NCBI RefSeq assembly: GCF_001187435.1
Contig: NZ_LFXA01000009.1
Coordinates: 1-64,000 of the forward strand
Length of the DNA stretch: 64,000 nucleotides
Direction: 5' to 3'
From: Streptomyces caatingaensis
Lineage (GTDB): Bacteria > Actinomycetota > Actinomycetes > Streptomycetales > Streptomycetaceae
Made by a program: the position numbers and the translations under genes. Each line of letters opens with the position of its first letter. The first letter of the stretch is position 1. The notes under the pieces were generated by a model. It made no database searches. It worked only from the letters and a program-made list of their open reading frames with translations, and was not told the DNA's origin. Positions 9,129 through 17,051 of this stretch are shown piece by piece.

Positions 9129-10049
9129 TCAGCCCTGTCGTGCCTCCGCCCGGCCCCTGAGCCTCCTCAGCATCCGGGCGTCCTGGAAGCCGGCCGACCG
9201 CGCCGCCGCCTCCACCGTCGCGCCCTGCCCGATGAGGTGTTCCGCGTGCTCGACGCGCAGCACCTGCTGGTAGCGCAGCGGCGTCAGGCCCGTCGCCGCG
9301 GTGAACCGGCGGGTCAGCGTGCGCTCGCCGAGCCCGACGGCCGCGGCGAGGTCGGCGAGGCGCACGGTGGAGGTGTAGCGCGCGTCGATCAGGTCCTGGG
9401 CCTGGTGCACCGCGTCGCTGAGGTGCGCGCGGTGCCTCAGCATCGCGCTGTGCTGCCGGTCGTCGCCGTTGCGGCGCGCGTAGACGACCATCTCCCGCGC
9501 CACCCGCGCCGCGGCGGCCGCCCCGTGCCGTACGGCGACGAGATGCAGGGCCAGGTCGATCCCGCTCGCGATGCCGGCCGAGGTGATCACGCGGCCGTCC
9601 GTCACGAACAGCACGTCGCGCACCACGTGTGCCCTGGGGTAGCGGCGCGCCAGCTCGTCCTGCACGTCGTGGTGCGTCGTGCAGCGGCGGCCGTCCAGCA
9701 GCCCCGCCCGGCCCAGCGCGTCCGCCCCGGCGCACACGCTGGCCACCGTGCCGCCGGCCGCGTGGTGCGCCACGAGCCGGTCCAGGGTGGCCCGGGTGAG
9801 CACGCCGGTGCCGCGCAGGGCGGGGGCGCGCCAGCCCGGAACGACGATCAGGTCGTCCGGGGTCAGGGCGGGCCACTGCGTCCCGGCCCGGAGGGCCACG
9901 CCCTGGGCCGTGGGCACCTCTTCGTGTTCGGCCACGTACACGGCCTCGTAGCCCAGGCCGAAGGTGTCCGCGGACGAGAACACCTGGGCCGGGCCCGCGA
10001 GGTCCAGCAGGTGCAGCTGCGGTACGAGGAGGAAGACGACCCGGGTCAC
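9129..10049 (-). CDS. GlxA-type AraC family transcriptional regulator
   Basis: 306 aa. The N-terminal two thirds are a DJ-1/PfpI-like class I glutamine amidotransferase fold (VVFLLVPQLHLLDLAGPAQVF, DLIVVPGWRAPAL, and the nucleophile-elbow-like VASVCAGADALGRAGLLDG). The C-terminal third has two AraC helix-turn-helix segments (RLADLAAAVGLGERTLTRRF and RVEHAEHLIGQGATVEAAARSAGF). This is the GlxA/FtrA regulator plan. The effector is unknown. It lies 77 bp downstream of a cysteine-hydrolase gene on the same strand; such pairs are common and suggest it controls that enzyme, which is inference. Confidence 0.88.
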   Translation of the reverse strand: MTRVVFLLVPQLHLLDLAGPAQVFSSADTFGLGYEAVYVAEHEEVPTAQGVALRAGTQWPALTPDDLIVVPGWRAPALRGTGVLTRATLDRLVAHHAAGGTVASVCAGADALGRAGLLDGRRCTTHHDVQDELARRYPRAHVVRDVLFVTDGRVITSAGIASGIDLALHLVAVRHGAAAAARVAREMVVYARRNGDDRQHSAMLRHRAHLSDAVHQAQDLIDARYTSTVRLADLAAAVGLGERTLTRRFTAATGLTPLRYQQVLRVEHAEHLIGQGATVEAAARSAGFQDARMLRRLRGRAEARQG

Positions 10050-10125
10050 GATCCGGTCAGTTCCCTTCGGCTGCGCCCTCGGTCGGTTCGGTCGCGGTCA
10101 ACTTGTCACAGTCGGCTCGTCACGG

Positions 10126-10734
10126 TCAGTCCGTGGCCGTCAGGTCGTCCGTGGTGGCGATCCGTGCGAAGCGGCCCGCCAGGGCGTATTCGGTACGGGC
10201 CACGATCGCGTCGGTGGTCAGCGTACGCGGGTCCGCGAGGACCTCGTCCAGGCTCCGGCCCGCCGGGGCGTCCCGGTGCTCGATGGGGTGCGTGGCGGTC
10301 GCGTCCGTCACGAACGTCACGTCGTACCCGAGGTCCGACGCGACGCGGGCCGTCGTCTCGCAGCACTGCTCGGTGCGGATTCCGCTGATCACGACCTCGT
10401 GGACGCCTTGCTGCGTCAGCAGCTGCTGGAGGTTGGTGGTGGTGAAGGCGTTGTGCGACGTCTTCGTCAGCACCGGCTCCCCGGCGGCCGGCTCCAGCCC
10501 CTCGATCGGCCGGTTGAACCCCCGCTCCGGGTCGAAGACGGTGCCGCTCCCCGGCTCCGAGTGCAGGATCCACACGACCGGCTCGCCCTTCGCCCGCTGG
10601 GCGTCGACCAGCCGGCCGACGTTCCGCACGACGTCCGGGTTGGACGTCGCCGCCCAGTTGGCCCGCTGCCGGAAGGACTCCTGGACGTCGATGACGAGGA
10701 GGACGCTGTTGCCGGTGTTCTTGTCGTTGCTCAT
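10126..10734 (-). CDS. Isochorismatase-family cysteine hydrolase
   Basis: 202 aa, ATG start. The isochorismatase fold is shown by LLVIDVQESF (catalytic Asp), a lysine in LTKTSHNAF and the cysteine in GIRTEQCCETTARVASDLGY, giving a plausible Asp-Lys-Cys triad. Family members hydrolyse amides or vinyl ethers (nicotinamide, isochorismate, N-carbamoyl compounds); the substrate cannot be told from the sequence. It is followed on the same strand by the GlxA-type regulator, its likely controller. There is no signal peptide, so it is cytoplasmic. Confidence 0.87.
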   Translation of the reverse strand: MSNDKNTGNSVLLVIDVQESFRQRANWAATSNPDVVRNVGRLVDAQRAKGEPVVWILHSEPGSGTVFDPERGFNRPIEGLEPAAGEPVLTKTSHNAFTTTNLQQLLTQQGVHEVVISGIRTEQCCETTARVASDLGYDVTFVTDATATHPIEHRDAPAGRSLDEVLADPRTLTTDAIVARTEYALAGRFARIATTDDLTATD

Positions 10735-10903
10735 GGGCCCATCCTGCGGGGCGGCCGGGGCGCCGGATAAGGCTCGATCATGCCCCGGGGCGGAACGATC
10801 CGGTCACGCCCTCCCCGTGGCTGCCGTATGGCCACTTCGGCACCGGTGCGGTGGTCCGGCCGGGCGGACGGCCGTAGCGTGGCGAGAGCGGAGCACACCC
10901 ATG

Positions 10904-10947
10904 TCAACCGCACACCCAGGTCAACTCAACCGCACACCCAGGTCAAC
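10904..10947 (+). repeat. Perfect tandem 22-bp duplication
   Basis: Two adjacent identical 22-bp units, 10904-10925 and 10926-10947, each beginning TCAACCGCACACC and ending CAGGTCAAC. The array ends one base before the ATG at 10949, so it duplicates the weak AGG ribosome-binding element of the secreted-protein gene. Confidence 0.9.
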
Positions 10948-10948
10948 C

Positions 10949-11389
10949 ATGGAGCAGCCCATGCGAGGTCCGACAGCGAAGGCGGCGGCGGTTCTGATCG
11001 GCGCCGGGGTGGCCCTGACCGCCACGGCCGCCGCCCCCGCGGCGGCGGCGCCCACGGCGGTCGTCGTCGACTGCGCCAAGAAGGCGCAGGTGCGGCCCGG
11101 TTCGTTCGTCATCGCCTGCGGTGACGGCAACAACGCGTTGGCTTCCCTGCGCTGGGCCCAGTGGAGCGGGGCCGCCGCGGTGGGCACCGGTCGGGATCTG
11201 GTCAACGACTGCGTCCCCGACTGCGCCGAGGGTCACTTCCACTCGTACCCGGTCTCCGTCCGGCTCGACCGGGCCCGTCCGTGGCCTGGCCACGCCGGCC
11301 TCCGGCACTACACGCGGCTGACCGTCACATATCCGGCGTCCCGGCCGCCTCATGCGCCTCGGCAGGAGTCGTTCCCGCTGTGGAGTTGA
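10949..11389 (+). CDS. Secreted protein of unknown function
   Basis: 146 aa from the ATG at 10949; ATG 10961 (MRGPTAKAA) is an equally possible start. It has a clear Sec signal peptide: positive start, hydrophobic AAAVLIGAGVALTATAAAP core and an Ala-rich cleavage region near AAAAPTA. The mature part is about 110 aa with four cysteines (DCAKK, IACGD, DCVPDC), enough for two disulfides. I do not recognise the family; small exported proteins of this kind are common in Streptomyces. Its 3' end overlaps the convergent DUF397 gene by 40 bp. The tandem duplication just upstream is unusual. Confidence 0.75.
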   Translation: MEQPMRGPTAKAAAVLIGAGVALTATAAAPAAAAPTAVVVDCAKKAQVRPGSFVIACGDGNNALASLRWAQWSGAAAVGTGRDLVNDCVPDCAEGHFHSYPVSVRLDRARPWPGHAGLRHYTRLTVTYPASRPPHAPRQESFPLWS

Positions 11390-11577
11390 GGGGGGCGGGG
11401 GCTGCGTCTGGCGAAGTCGAGGAGGGATCTGAGGGTGGAGGGGGTGAGGGTGAGGACCGTTTGAGGGTGGCCGCTTTCGCGGAGTGAGAGGCTTCGCCGG
11501 GAGACCGACACCTCTATGCAGTCACCGTCTCCGACGGGGTTGCTGAAACTTGACTTCTGCCACTGGCGTTCAGGCAC
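11350..11577 (-). CDS. DUF397 protein, partner of the XRE regulator
   Basis: 75 aa from the GTG at 11577, which overlaps the 3' end of the XRE gene by 8 bp, so the two are translationally coupled. The DUF397 core is clear: QWQKSSFSNPVGDGDCIEV, then LTLTPSTLRSLLDFAR. The position matches the XRE + DUF397 + HATPase sets of the WhiJ type found in many copies in Streptomyces, where the small protein modulates its cognate regulator. The C-terminal end overlaps the convergent secreted-protein gene by 40 bp. Confidence 0.85.
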   Translation of the reverse strand: MPERQWQKSSFSNPVGDGDCIEVSVSRRSLSLRESGHPQTVLTLTPSTLRSLLDFARRSPRPPQLHSGNDSCRGA

Positions 11578-12475
11578 CGGTCGCCTCGCACAAGGTGTAC
11601 AGCACGTGCTGGATGAGCCCGAGGGAGTCCCTCCTTGCATGGAACTCGCCGAGGGACTGCGGGTCAATCGGGTCCAATGCGGCGGATGCCAGCTCCTGGA
11701 AGGAAGTGGTGAAGGCCGCGAGGTGCTGTTGCTCGCTGAGGAAGGGGGACGCGACCGGCTGCTCGACGTAGACCGTGCCGAGTTCCGGCACGCCGGCTTC
11801 GTACAGGACGAACGGTGACGAGAAGGCGGGCGGGTGAAAGGTCGCGCTGAGCGGCAGGATCTGGATCCGCACCTGCGGCAACAGGGCCATACGAAGCAGG
11901 TGTTCGAGCTGGGCGCGCATGATGTCGCCCGGGACGAAGCGCATCCGCAGCGCCGTTTCATGGATGACGGCGTGCAGGTGCAGTGAGCCCTCGGTGAGCA
12001 CCCGTTGCCGGCCGAGGCGGAACTCGACGTACGTGTCGAGCAGTTCCTCGTCGGCGTCCCGCTCACCCGCCGCCAGGAGCGTCCGGATGTAATCGGGCGT
12101 CTGCAACAGCCCGGGAATGTACAGCCACTGGAACGAACGGCTCGACGTGGCCGACGCCTCCAGCTCGGCCAAGTCCGTGCCCCGACCGCCCACATGGCGC
12201 TTGTAATCCGACCACCACCCGCGGCCGCTGCTGACGCTCATGGCCACCAGGGCGTTCACGAGGGATTCCGATCGGCAACCGTATGCGGCCATGAGTGCCC
12301 GCAACTTCACCTCTGGAATGGCTGTTCGGGCCGCCTCGATGTGCCCCAGGTGGGGCGGCCCGAGCCCGGCGGCCGCCGCGGCCTCCGCGACGGACAGTCC
12401 GGCCGCGAGACGCAGCCTGCGGAGTTCGGCCCCCAAACGGCGTTGTCGCTGCGTTGGATTGCTGCGCAGTCCCAT
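11570..12475 (-). CDS. WhiJ-like XRE family regulator
   Basis: 301 aa from the ATG at 12475, with GGAGGGA about 5 nt upstream; an in-frame upstream extension lacks coding character. The N-terminal helix-turn-helix is LGAELRRLRLAAGLSVAEAA with AAAGLGPPHLGHIEAARTAI. The large C-terminal domain (SFQWLYIPGLLQTPDYIRTLL, RQRVLTEGSLHLHAVIHETAL, VRIQILPLSATFHP) is the DUF5753-type effector region of WhiJ-like regulators. Such proteins act with DUF397 partners, and often an HATPase, in development and secondary metabolism. Here both partners are present: DUF397 overlapping downstream and an HATPase diverging at 12689. The ligand is unknown. Confidence 0.88.
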   Translation of the reverse strand: MGLRSNPTQRQRRLGAELRRLRLAAGLSVAEAAAAAGLGPPHLGHIEAARTAIPEVKLRALMAAYGCRSESLVNALVAMSVSSGRGWWSDYKRHVGGRGTDLAELEASATSSRSFQWLYIPGLLQTPDYIRTLLAAGERDADEELLDTYVEFRLGRQRVLTEGSLHLHAVIHETALRMRFVPGDIMRAQLEHLLRMALLPQVRIQILPLSATFHPPAFSSPFVLYEAGVPELGTVYVEQPVASPFLSEQQHLAAFTTSFQELASAALDPIDPQSLGEFHARRDSLGLIQHVLYTLCEATGA

Positions 12476-12688
12476 GCGTCCCTCCGGTTGATCGGCAGCA
12501 GTCTGCCTGCTCCGCCGGGAGGCGATCCACTCGTTGGTGGCAATCCCCGCAGTGAGGTTGCAGATCGGCAACTGCCGTCCCTACCGTCGATGGGCGACGG
12601 CCCAACCCACCGTCGCCACACACCCGAAGCGCACCGGCGTGCGCTCGCCCACGCCCGCGCACGGTCCCCTGCGAACCGAGGAACCCCC

Positions 12689-13159
12689 ATGTGCCCCAGC
12701 GGCAGCACAGCCCTCGCCCCCGAATCCCGCCCACGCCCCCACGCCGGCTTCTCCCTCCTCTTCCCGCCCGAACCCGGCTGGGTCCGCGCGGCGCGGGACG
12801 CGGTGCGAACGGCACTCGCGCCCGCCCACGCCGACTGCAAGCCCGAACTCGCCGACACCGCCGTCCTCCTCACCTCCGAGGTGGTGACCAACGCCGTCAA
12901 CGCCTGTCGGCACACCGGCTGTTCCTCGCCCATCGCCCTCCACGCCGAGTGGGCCACCGGCGGCGTCCGCGTGCACGTGCACGACCACGCGCCCGGAGCG
13001 CCCCGGCTGGACCCGCCCCGCCGCCGGGCCCCCGACGAGCAGCCCGAGAACGGCAACGGCATGCTGCTCGTCAGCGCCTTCGCCACCGACTGGGGCATCT
13101 GCCGCCACGGCCCGGGCACCGGGAAGACGGTGTGGTTCACGCTCGCGGACGGCGTCTGA
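12689..13159 (+). CDS. RsbW-like ATP-binding protein (HATPase_c_2)
   Basis: 156 aa, ATG start. The N box is LLTSEVVTNAVNACRHTG, the G1-like segment is VRVHVHDHAPGAP, and the later lid/G2 region is NGNGMLLVSAFATDWGIC with GTGKTVWFTL. This is the anti-sigma kinase type HATPase fold, abundant in Streptomyces as RsbW/SpoIIAB relatives. It has no dimerisation domain typical of a sensor kinase. It diverges from the XRE-DUF397 pair, completing a WhiJ-like three-gene set. The partner (sigma factor or anti-anti-sigma factor) is not in the window. Confidence 0.85.
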   Translation: MCPSGSTALAPESRPRPHAGFSLLFPPEPGWVRAARDAVRTALAPAHADCKPELADTAVLLTSEVVTNAVNACRHTGCSSPIALHAEWATGGVRVHVHDHAPGAPRLDPPRRRAPDEQPENGNGMLLVSAFATDWGICRHGPGTGKTVWFTLADGV

Positions 13160-13247
13160 GCCGGGTCGGGCGTCGGCGGGCGCTCGGGCGTGGCCGGCCG
13201 CCGTGGCAGCACCCGAATCGTCCGCTACCCGGGAGTACGCAGGGCGC

Positions 13248-13253
13248 TAGAGT
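13248..13253 (+). promoter_or_regulatory. -10 box, probable leaderless promoter of kinase gene
   Basis: TAGAGT matches the streptomycete TANNNT -10 box and ends 8 nt before the GTG at 13262. There is no Shine-Dalgarno between them, so the transcript probably begins at the start codon. Confidence 0.5.
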
Positions 13254-13261
13254 TCCGACGC

Positions 13262-14953
13262 GTGGAAGCGCTACGTCCTCAGGATCCCGCCCGTATCGGC
13301 CCGCACATACTCCTCGCCCGGCTGGGGAGCGGGGGCATGGGGCAGGTGTACCTGGGGCGTTCCCCGGGTGGGCGGCAGTTGGCGATCAAGGTCATTCGGG
13401 ATGATTTCGCCCAGAACGCGGAGGCGTTGGCGCGTTTCCGGCGCGAGGTCGAGACGGTCCGGGCGGTGCGCAGCGCGTACACCGCGAACCTGGTCGACGC
13501 GTCGTTGGAGGCGGCGCCCTACTGGCTGGCGACGGAGTACGTGCCGGGGCCCACGCTCACCCAGGCGATGAGCGGGCGCGGGGCGCTCCCGGCGGACACC
13601 TGCTTCCGCCTCTTCGCGGCGCTGGCGGAGGCGCTGGCGCAGGTGCACGCGCACGGGGTGACGCACCGCGATCTCAAGCCGCACAACATCATCCTGTCGC
13701 CGGTGGGGCCGAAGCTGATCGACTTCGGCATCGCGCGGGGGGCCGAGCAGACGGTCCTGACGCAGGTGGGTTCGGCGCCGGGGACGCCGGGGTACACGGC
13801 GCCGGAGGTCATCACGCGGAACGAGGTGTCGTCCGCCGCCGACGTGTTCGCGTTGGGCGCGACCATGGCCGCCGTCGCCACGGGGCGGCCGCCGTACGGG
13901 CCGGGCTCGATGGAGTCGGTGACGTACCGGGTCGTGCACGGCGAGATCGACGTGGACGGGGTCGAGCCGGCGCTGGCGGGGCTGATCCGCGCGTGCGTGG
14001 CGGCGGATCCGGCGGCGCGGCCGGGGCCGGGGGAGATCGTCGCGCGGTGCGGGGTGACGTCGTCGTTGGTCGACGATCCGGTGTACGGGCCGTTGACGGC
14101 GCTGGGGGAGAAGGCGCCGGGGGATCTGCCGGCGGCGGTGGCGGCGGGGTTCGTGCCCCCGCCGCCGGTGCCTCCGGCACATACGCCGACGTACACACCG
14201 ACGTATGTGCCGGGGATGGCGCCGAAGCGGCGCAAGGGGGTGTACCTGTCGGTGGGGGCGGGGGCGGTGGCCCTCGGGGTGGCGATCGGGGTGGTGTTCG
14301 CGTGGCCGGACGGGGGTGGCGACGGTGATCGGGCCGCCCAGGCCCCGGCCGCCCCTTCGGTCACGTCGGGACCGTCGGTCGCCGCGTCGCAAGGGCCGGC
14401 CAAGGTACCGGGGTTCGTCGAGGCCACCGACCTGAACCGGGATCAGTGGACGCCCGACGAGGGCGATCCGTACGGCCTCGGCAGGTGTGCCGCGCCGCCG
14501 CAGGAGCGGGCGGGAGGGCAGTTCCAGGCCGGGGCCGTGGATGCCGTGACCGAGAAGCCCGGTGTCATGAACGGCAAGGTGAAGATCTCCTTCCGCTTCA
14601 AGTACGCCGGACCGGAGCTGCCCAAGCCGTACTACGTGTCCGTGGCGGTGAAGCCTCCGCATGACATCGATCCGGACACGGGTAAACCGGTGGAAAGGCC
14701 TCGTACGGAGAACCGTGGGCTCGGCTACACGAGCAAGCCGGTCGACATCGCACCGAAGGATGCGACCGGTTGGGGCTCCGAGTTCAAGGAGCTGACCTAT
14801 CCCGACGACTTCCGGGACGTCGTCGGGGGCAAGCCGGCCGGCCGCGCCATCCCGGTGGGCAACGACCCCGGGAACTGGACCCTCCTCTTCCTGCATGTCA
14901 AGGGCCCGAAGGAGTACGGCATCTTCGACTGCCGGGGATTCGTCGCCCGTTGA
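13262..14953 (+). CDS. Membrane Ser/Thr kinase with extracytoplasmic domain
   Basis: 563 aa from the GTG at 13262; earlier in-frame codons are discarded because a -10 box lies directly upstream of this GTG. Kinase domain: LGSGGMGQVYLG glycine loop, LAIKVI lysine (about residue 40), HRDLKPHN (about 134) and DFG, then an APE motif (TAPEV). A Pro-rich linker leads to one membrane helix (about 326-350). The exported C-terminal region of about 210 residues has FKYAGPELPKPYYVSVAVKP and two cysteines (LGRCAAP, FDCRGF) that could form a disulfide. This outer domain is not PASTA and I do not recognise it; it is the likely sensor. Ligand unknown. Confidence 0.88.
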   Translation: MEALRPQDPARIGPHILLARLGSGGMGQVYLGRSPGGRQLAIKVIRDDFAQNAEALARFRREVETVRAVRSAYTANLVDASLEAAPYWLATEYVPGPTLTQAMSGRGALPADTCFRLFAALAEALAQVHAHGVTHRDLKPHNIILSPVGPKLIDFGIARGAEQTVLTQVGSAPGTPGYTAPEVITRNEVSSAADVFALGATMAAVATGRPPYGPGSMESVTYRVVHGEIDVDGVEPALAGLIRACVAADPAARPGPGEIVARCGVTSSLVDDPVYGPLTALGEKAPGDLPAAVAAGFVPPPPVPPAHTPTYTPTYVPGMAPKRRKGVYLSVGAGAVALGVAIGVVFAWPDGGGDGDRAAQAPAAPSVTSGPSVAASQGPAKVPGFVEATDLNRDQWTPDEGDPYGLGRCAAPPQERAGGQFQAGAVDAVTEKPGVMNGKVKISFRFKYAGPELPKPYYVSVAVKPPHDIDPDTGKPVERPRTENRGLGYTSKPVDIAPKDATGWGSEFKELTYPDDFRDVVGGKPAGRAIPVGNDPGNWTLLFLHVKGPKEYGIFDCRGFVAR

Positions 14954-15078
14954 TCCGCTGATACGGCGTCGGACGTGCGCCCTCGTGCACCGCGAGTGCT
15001 CCCCTTGCTCCCCCGCGCCTTCCGTCGAACCGGGGAGAACGACGGGTACATGACGCCCCGATGGGGGAGAATCGCGGG

Positions 15079-16083
15079 GTGCGGAAGTGGTGGTTGGGCG
15101 CCGGAGCGGGCATCGGCATGTGCCTGGCTCTGCTCGGGCTGCTCTTCTTCGCCGTCTACACCGCCTCCCTGAACATCGCGGGCGGTGTACGGGGTGCCGT
15201 CGGACTGGCCAAAGGGGCCGTTCCGGCGGCCTACCAGCCGCAGTTGGAGAAATGGGGCAACCTCTGCGAGGCCATAACCCCCGCGCTGCTGGCCGCCCAG
15301 CTCTACACCGAGAGCAACTGGGACCCCAAGGCGAAGAGCCCCGCCGGCGCGCTGGGGCTCGCCCAGTTCATCCCGGAGACCTGGGCCCGGTACGGGGTGG
15401 ACGCCAACGGGGATGGCAAACCGGACATTTGGAACCCCGATGACGCCATCGCGTCCGCGGCGACGTACGACTGCGCACTGGCGAAGGACGTCAAGAGCGT
15501 CCCGGGCGATGCCACCAACAACATGCTCGCGGCCTACAACGCGGGCCCGTACAGCGTCATCCAGGCCGCCGGCGTCCCGCGGATCTCCGAGACGCAGGGC
15601 TATGTACGATCCATCCGCGACCTGGAGCGCAGCTTCGCCCGCCCCGTCGGTCACGTCGCCCCCTCCCAGCAGGCCGCCGGGGCCATCTACTTCGCGCAGG
15701 AGCAGCTCGGCAAGCCGTACCTGTGGGGCGGGGACGGGACGAAGGAGGACGGCGGGCGGTTCGACTGTTCGGGGCTGACGAAGGCGGCGTACGCGAGCGT
15801 GGGGATCGAGCTGCCGCGCGTCGCGAACGACCAGTGGAACGCCGGCCCGCACCCGAAGCGGGACGAGCTGATGCCCGGCGACCTCGTCTTCTTCGCGCAC
15901 AACCTCCAGGACCCGCGCACGATCCACCACGTGGGCCTGTACGTGGGGGGCGGATACATGATCAACGCGCCCCACACCGGCGCCGTGAACCGGTTCGACA
16001 AAATCGACACACCGGACTACATCGGCGCGACCCGCGTGACGGATGCGGGTGCGAAAGCGTTGCCCAGGCCGAACGGCGTGTGA
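15079..16083 (+). CDS. Lytic transglycosylase-NlpC/P60 cell-wall hydrolase
   Basis: 334 aa from the GTG at 15079, chosen because GGGGGAGA ends 8 nt before it; the ATG at 15061 is the alternative. It has one N-terminal membrane anchor, then a lysozyme-like SLT domain (QLYTESNWDPKAKSPAGALG with the catalytic Glu, QFIPETW, NNMLAAYNAGP). The C-terminal NlpC/P60 domain has the catalytic Cys in FDCSGLTKAAY and His in HHVGLYVG. It therefore cuts both glycan and peptide bonds of peptidoglycan. This two-domain plan is the VirB1/TcpG-like hydrolase of Gram-positive type IV systems. It is probably the missing member of the 1-6942 operon. Confidence 0.9.
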   Translation: MRKWWLGAGAGIGMCLALLGLLFFAVYTASLNIAGGVRGAVGLAKGAVPAAYQPQLEKWGNLCEAITPALLAAQLYTESNWDPKAKSPAGALGLAQFIPETWARYGVDANGDGKPDIWNPDDAIASAATYDCALAKDVKSVPGDATNNMLAAYNAGPYSVIQAAGVPRISETQGYVRSIRDLERSFARPVGHVAPSQQAAGAIYFAQEQLGKPYLWGGDGTKEDGGRFDCSGLTKAAYASVGIELPRVANDQWNAGPHPKRDELMPGDLVFFAHNLQDPRTIHHVGLYVGGGYMINAPHTGAVNRFDKIDTPDYIGATRVTDAGAKALPRPNGV

Positions 16084-16277
16084 ACCCCGGGCCTCCTGCA
16101 CCGCCCCCGGTCACCCTTGGATAACGTCCTGGTGATCATTGAGTGGAGAGCGGAACGCCGGGTCGGAGCGGCGCGTTCCCTTGGGGGTGGGAAAGCCGCG
16201 CCCCCGTCAGGGGCGCACGGACCACGGGGGTTTGGCAGCTGCACCGTGCTAAAGGCGACAGATAAGGGGGCAACCCG

Positions 16278-17024
16278 ATGCCCGCATCCGGATTCGGACC
16301 AGGACTTGCGGCGGTCCATCCCCTGGCGAGCGCCGACGGAGGCTCGTCGGGCCCCGACGTCGACCTGCTCTACGACATCAACGGACTGGCCAAGGACGCG
16401 CCCGGGTGGTTCGACCACGCCGTGTCGTTCGTGGGCGAGTACGGGATCGTCTTCGGCCTCGGTGTGCTGATGGTCTGCGCCTGGTGGAGCGTGCGGCGCG
16501 GGCCGGACGCGGCGCAGGGGGTCGCGGCGCTGCTGTGGGCCCCGCTGGCGGCCGGGCTCGCGCTGTTGGTGAACGTCCCGATCCGGGGGTTCGTGCGGCG
16601 CCCTCGGCCGTTCCTGGAACACCAGGGGCTGGACGTGCTGGTGCGGGGGAAGACGGACTTCTCCTTCGTGAGCGATCACGCGACGCTGACGATGGCGCTG
16701 GGGGTCGGTCTCTTCGTCGCCCATCGCAGGTATGGGCTGATGGGCATCGGGCTGGCCTTCGCGGAGGGCTTCTGCCGGGTGTTCATGGGCGTGCACTACC
16801 CGACGGACGTCGTCGGGGGGCTGGCGCTGGGCACGGCTGTGGTGTTGCTGCTGGCGCCGTTGGCGATGATGGGGCTTACACCGGTGGCGGCGCGGGTTGG
16901 GTCGTCGCGGGTGGGGTGGCTTGTCCGGTCGCGTCGAACGACGGTGTCGTTGGCTGTGGCGGGGCCGGAGGCGCTGCCGGCCGGGCGGCCGGGGGCGCAT
17001 CGCGACAAGGGGCTTGCCGCGTAG
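16278..17024 (+). CDS. PAP2-family membrane phosphatase
   Basis: 248 aa, ATG start after AAGGGGGCA. The three PAP2 phosphatase signatures are visible: RGFVRRPRP (K/R-x6-RP type), FVSDHATL (S-x-H, here SDH) and CRVFMGVHYPTDVVGG (R-x5-H-x3-D). Five hydrophobic helices surround them. The family dephosphorylates lipid phosphates such as undecaprenyl pyrophosphate or phosphatidic acid at the membrane surface; the substrate is not determinable here. It lies 194 bp downstream of the cell-wall hydrolase on the same strand. The C-terminal tail after the last helix is Arg/Val/Gly rich and shows no motif. Confidence 0.87.
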   Translation: MPASGFGPGLAAVHPLASADGGSSGPDVDLLYDINGLAKDAPGWFDHAVSFVGEYGIVFGLGVLMVCAWWSVRRGPDAAQGVAALLWAPLAAGLALLVNVPIRGFVRRPRPFLEHQGLDVLVRGKTDFSFVSDHATLTMALGVGLFVAHRRYGLMGIGLAFAEGFCRVFMGVHYPTDVVGGLALGTAVVLLLAPLAMMGLTPVAARVGSSRVGWLVRSRRTTVSLAVAGPEALPAGRPGAHRDKGLAA

Positions 17025-17051
17025 GGGGGTTTGCCCCAGCCCCGCCCACCC

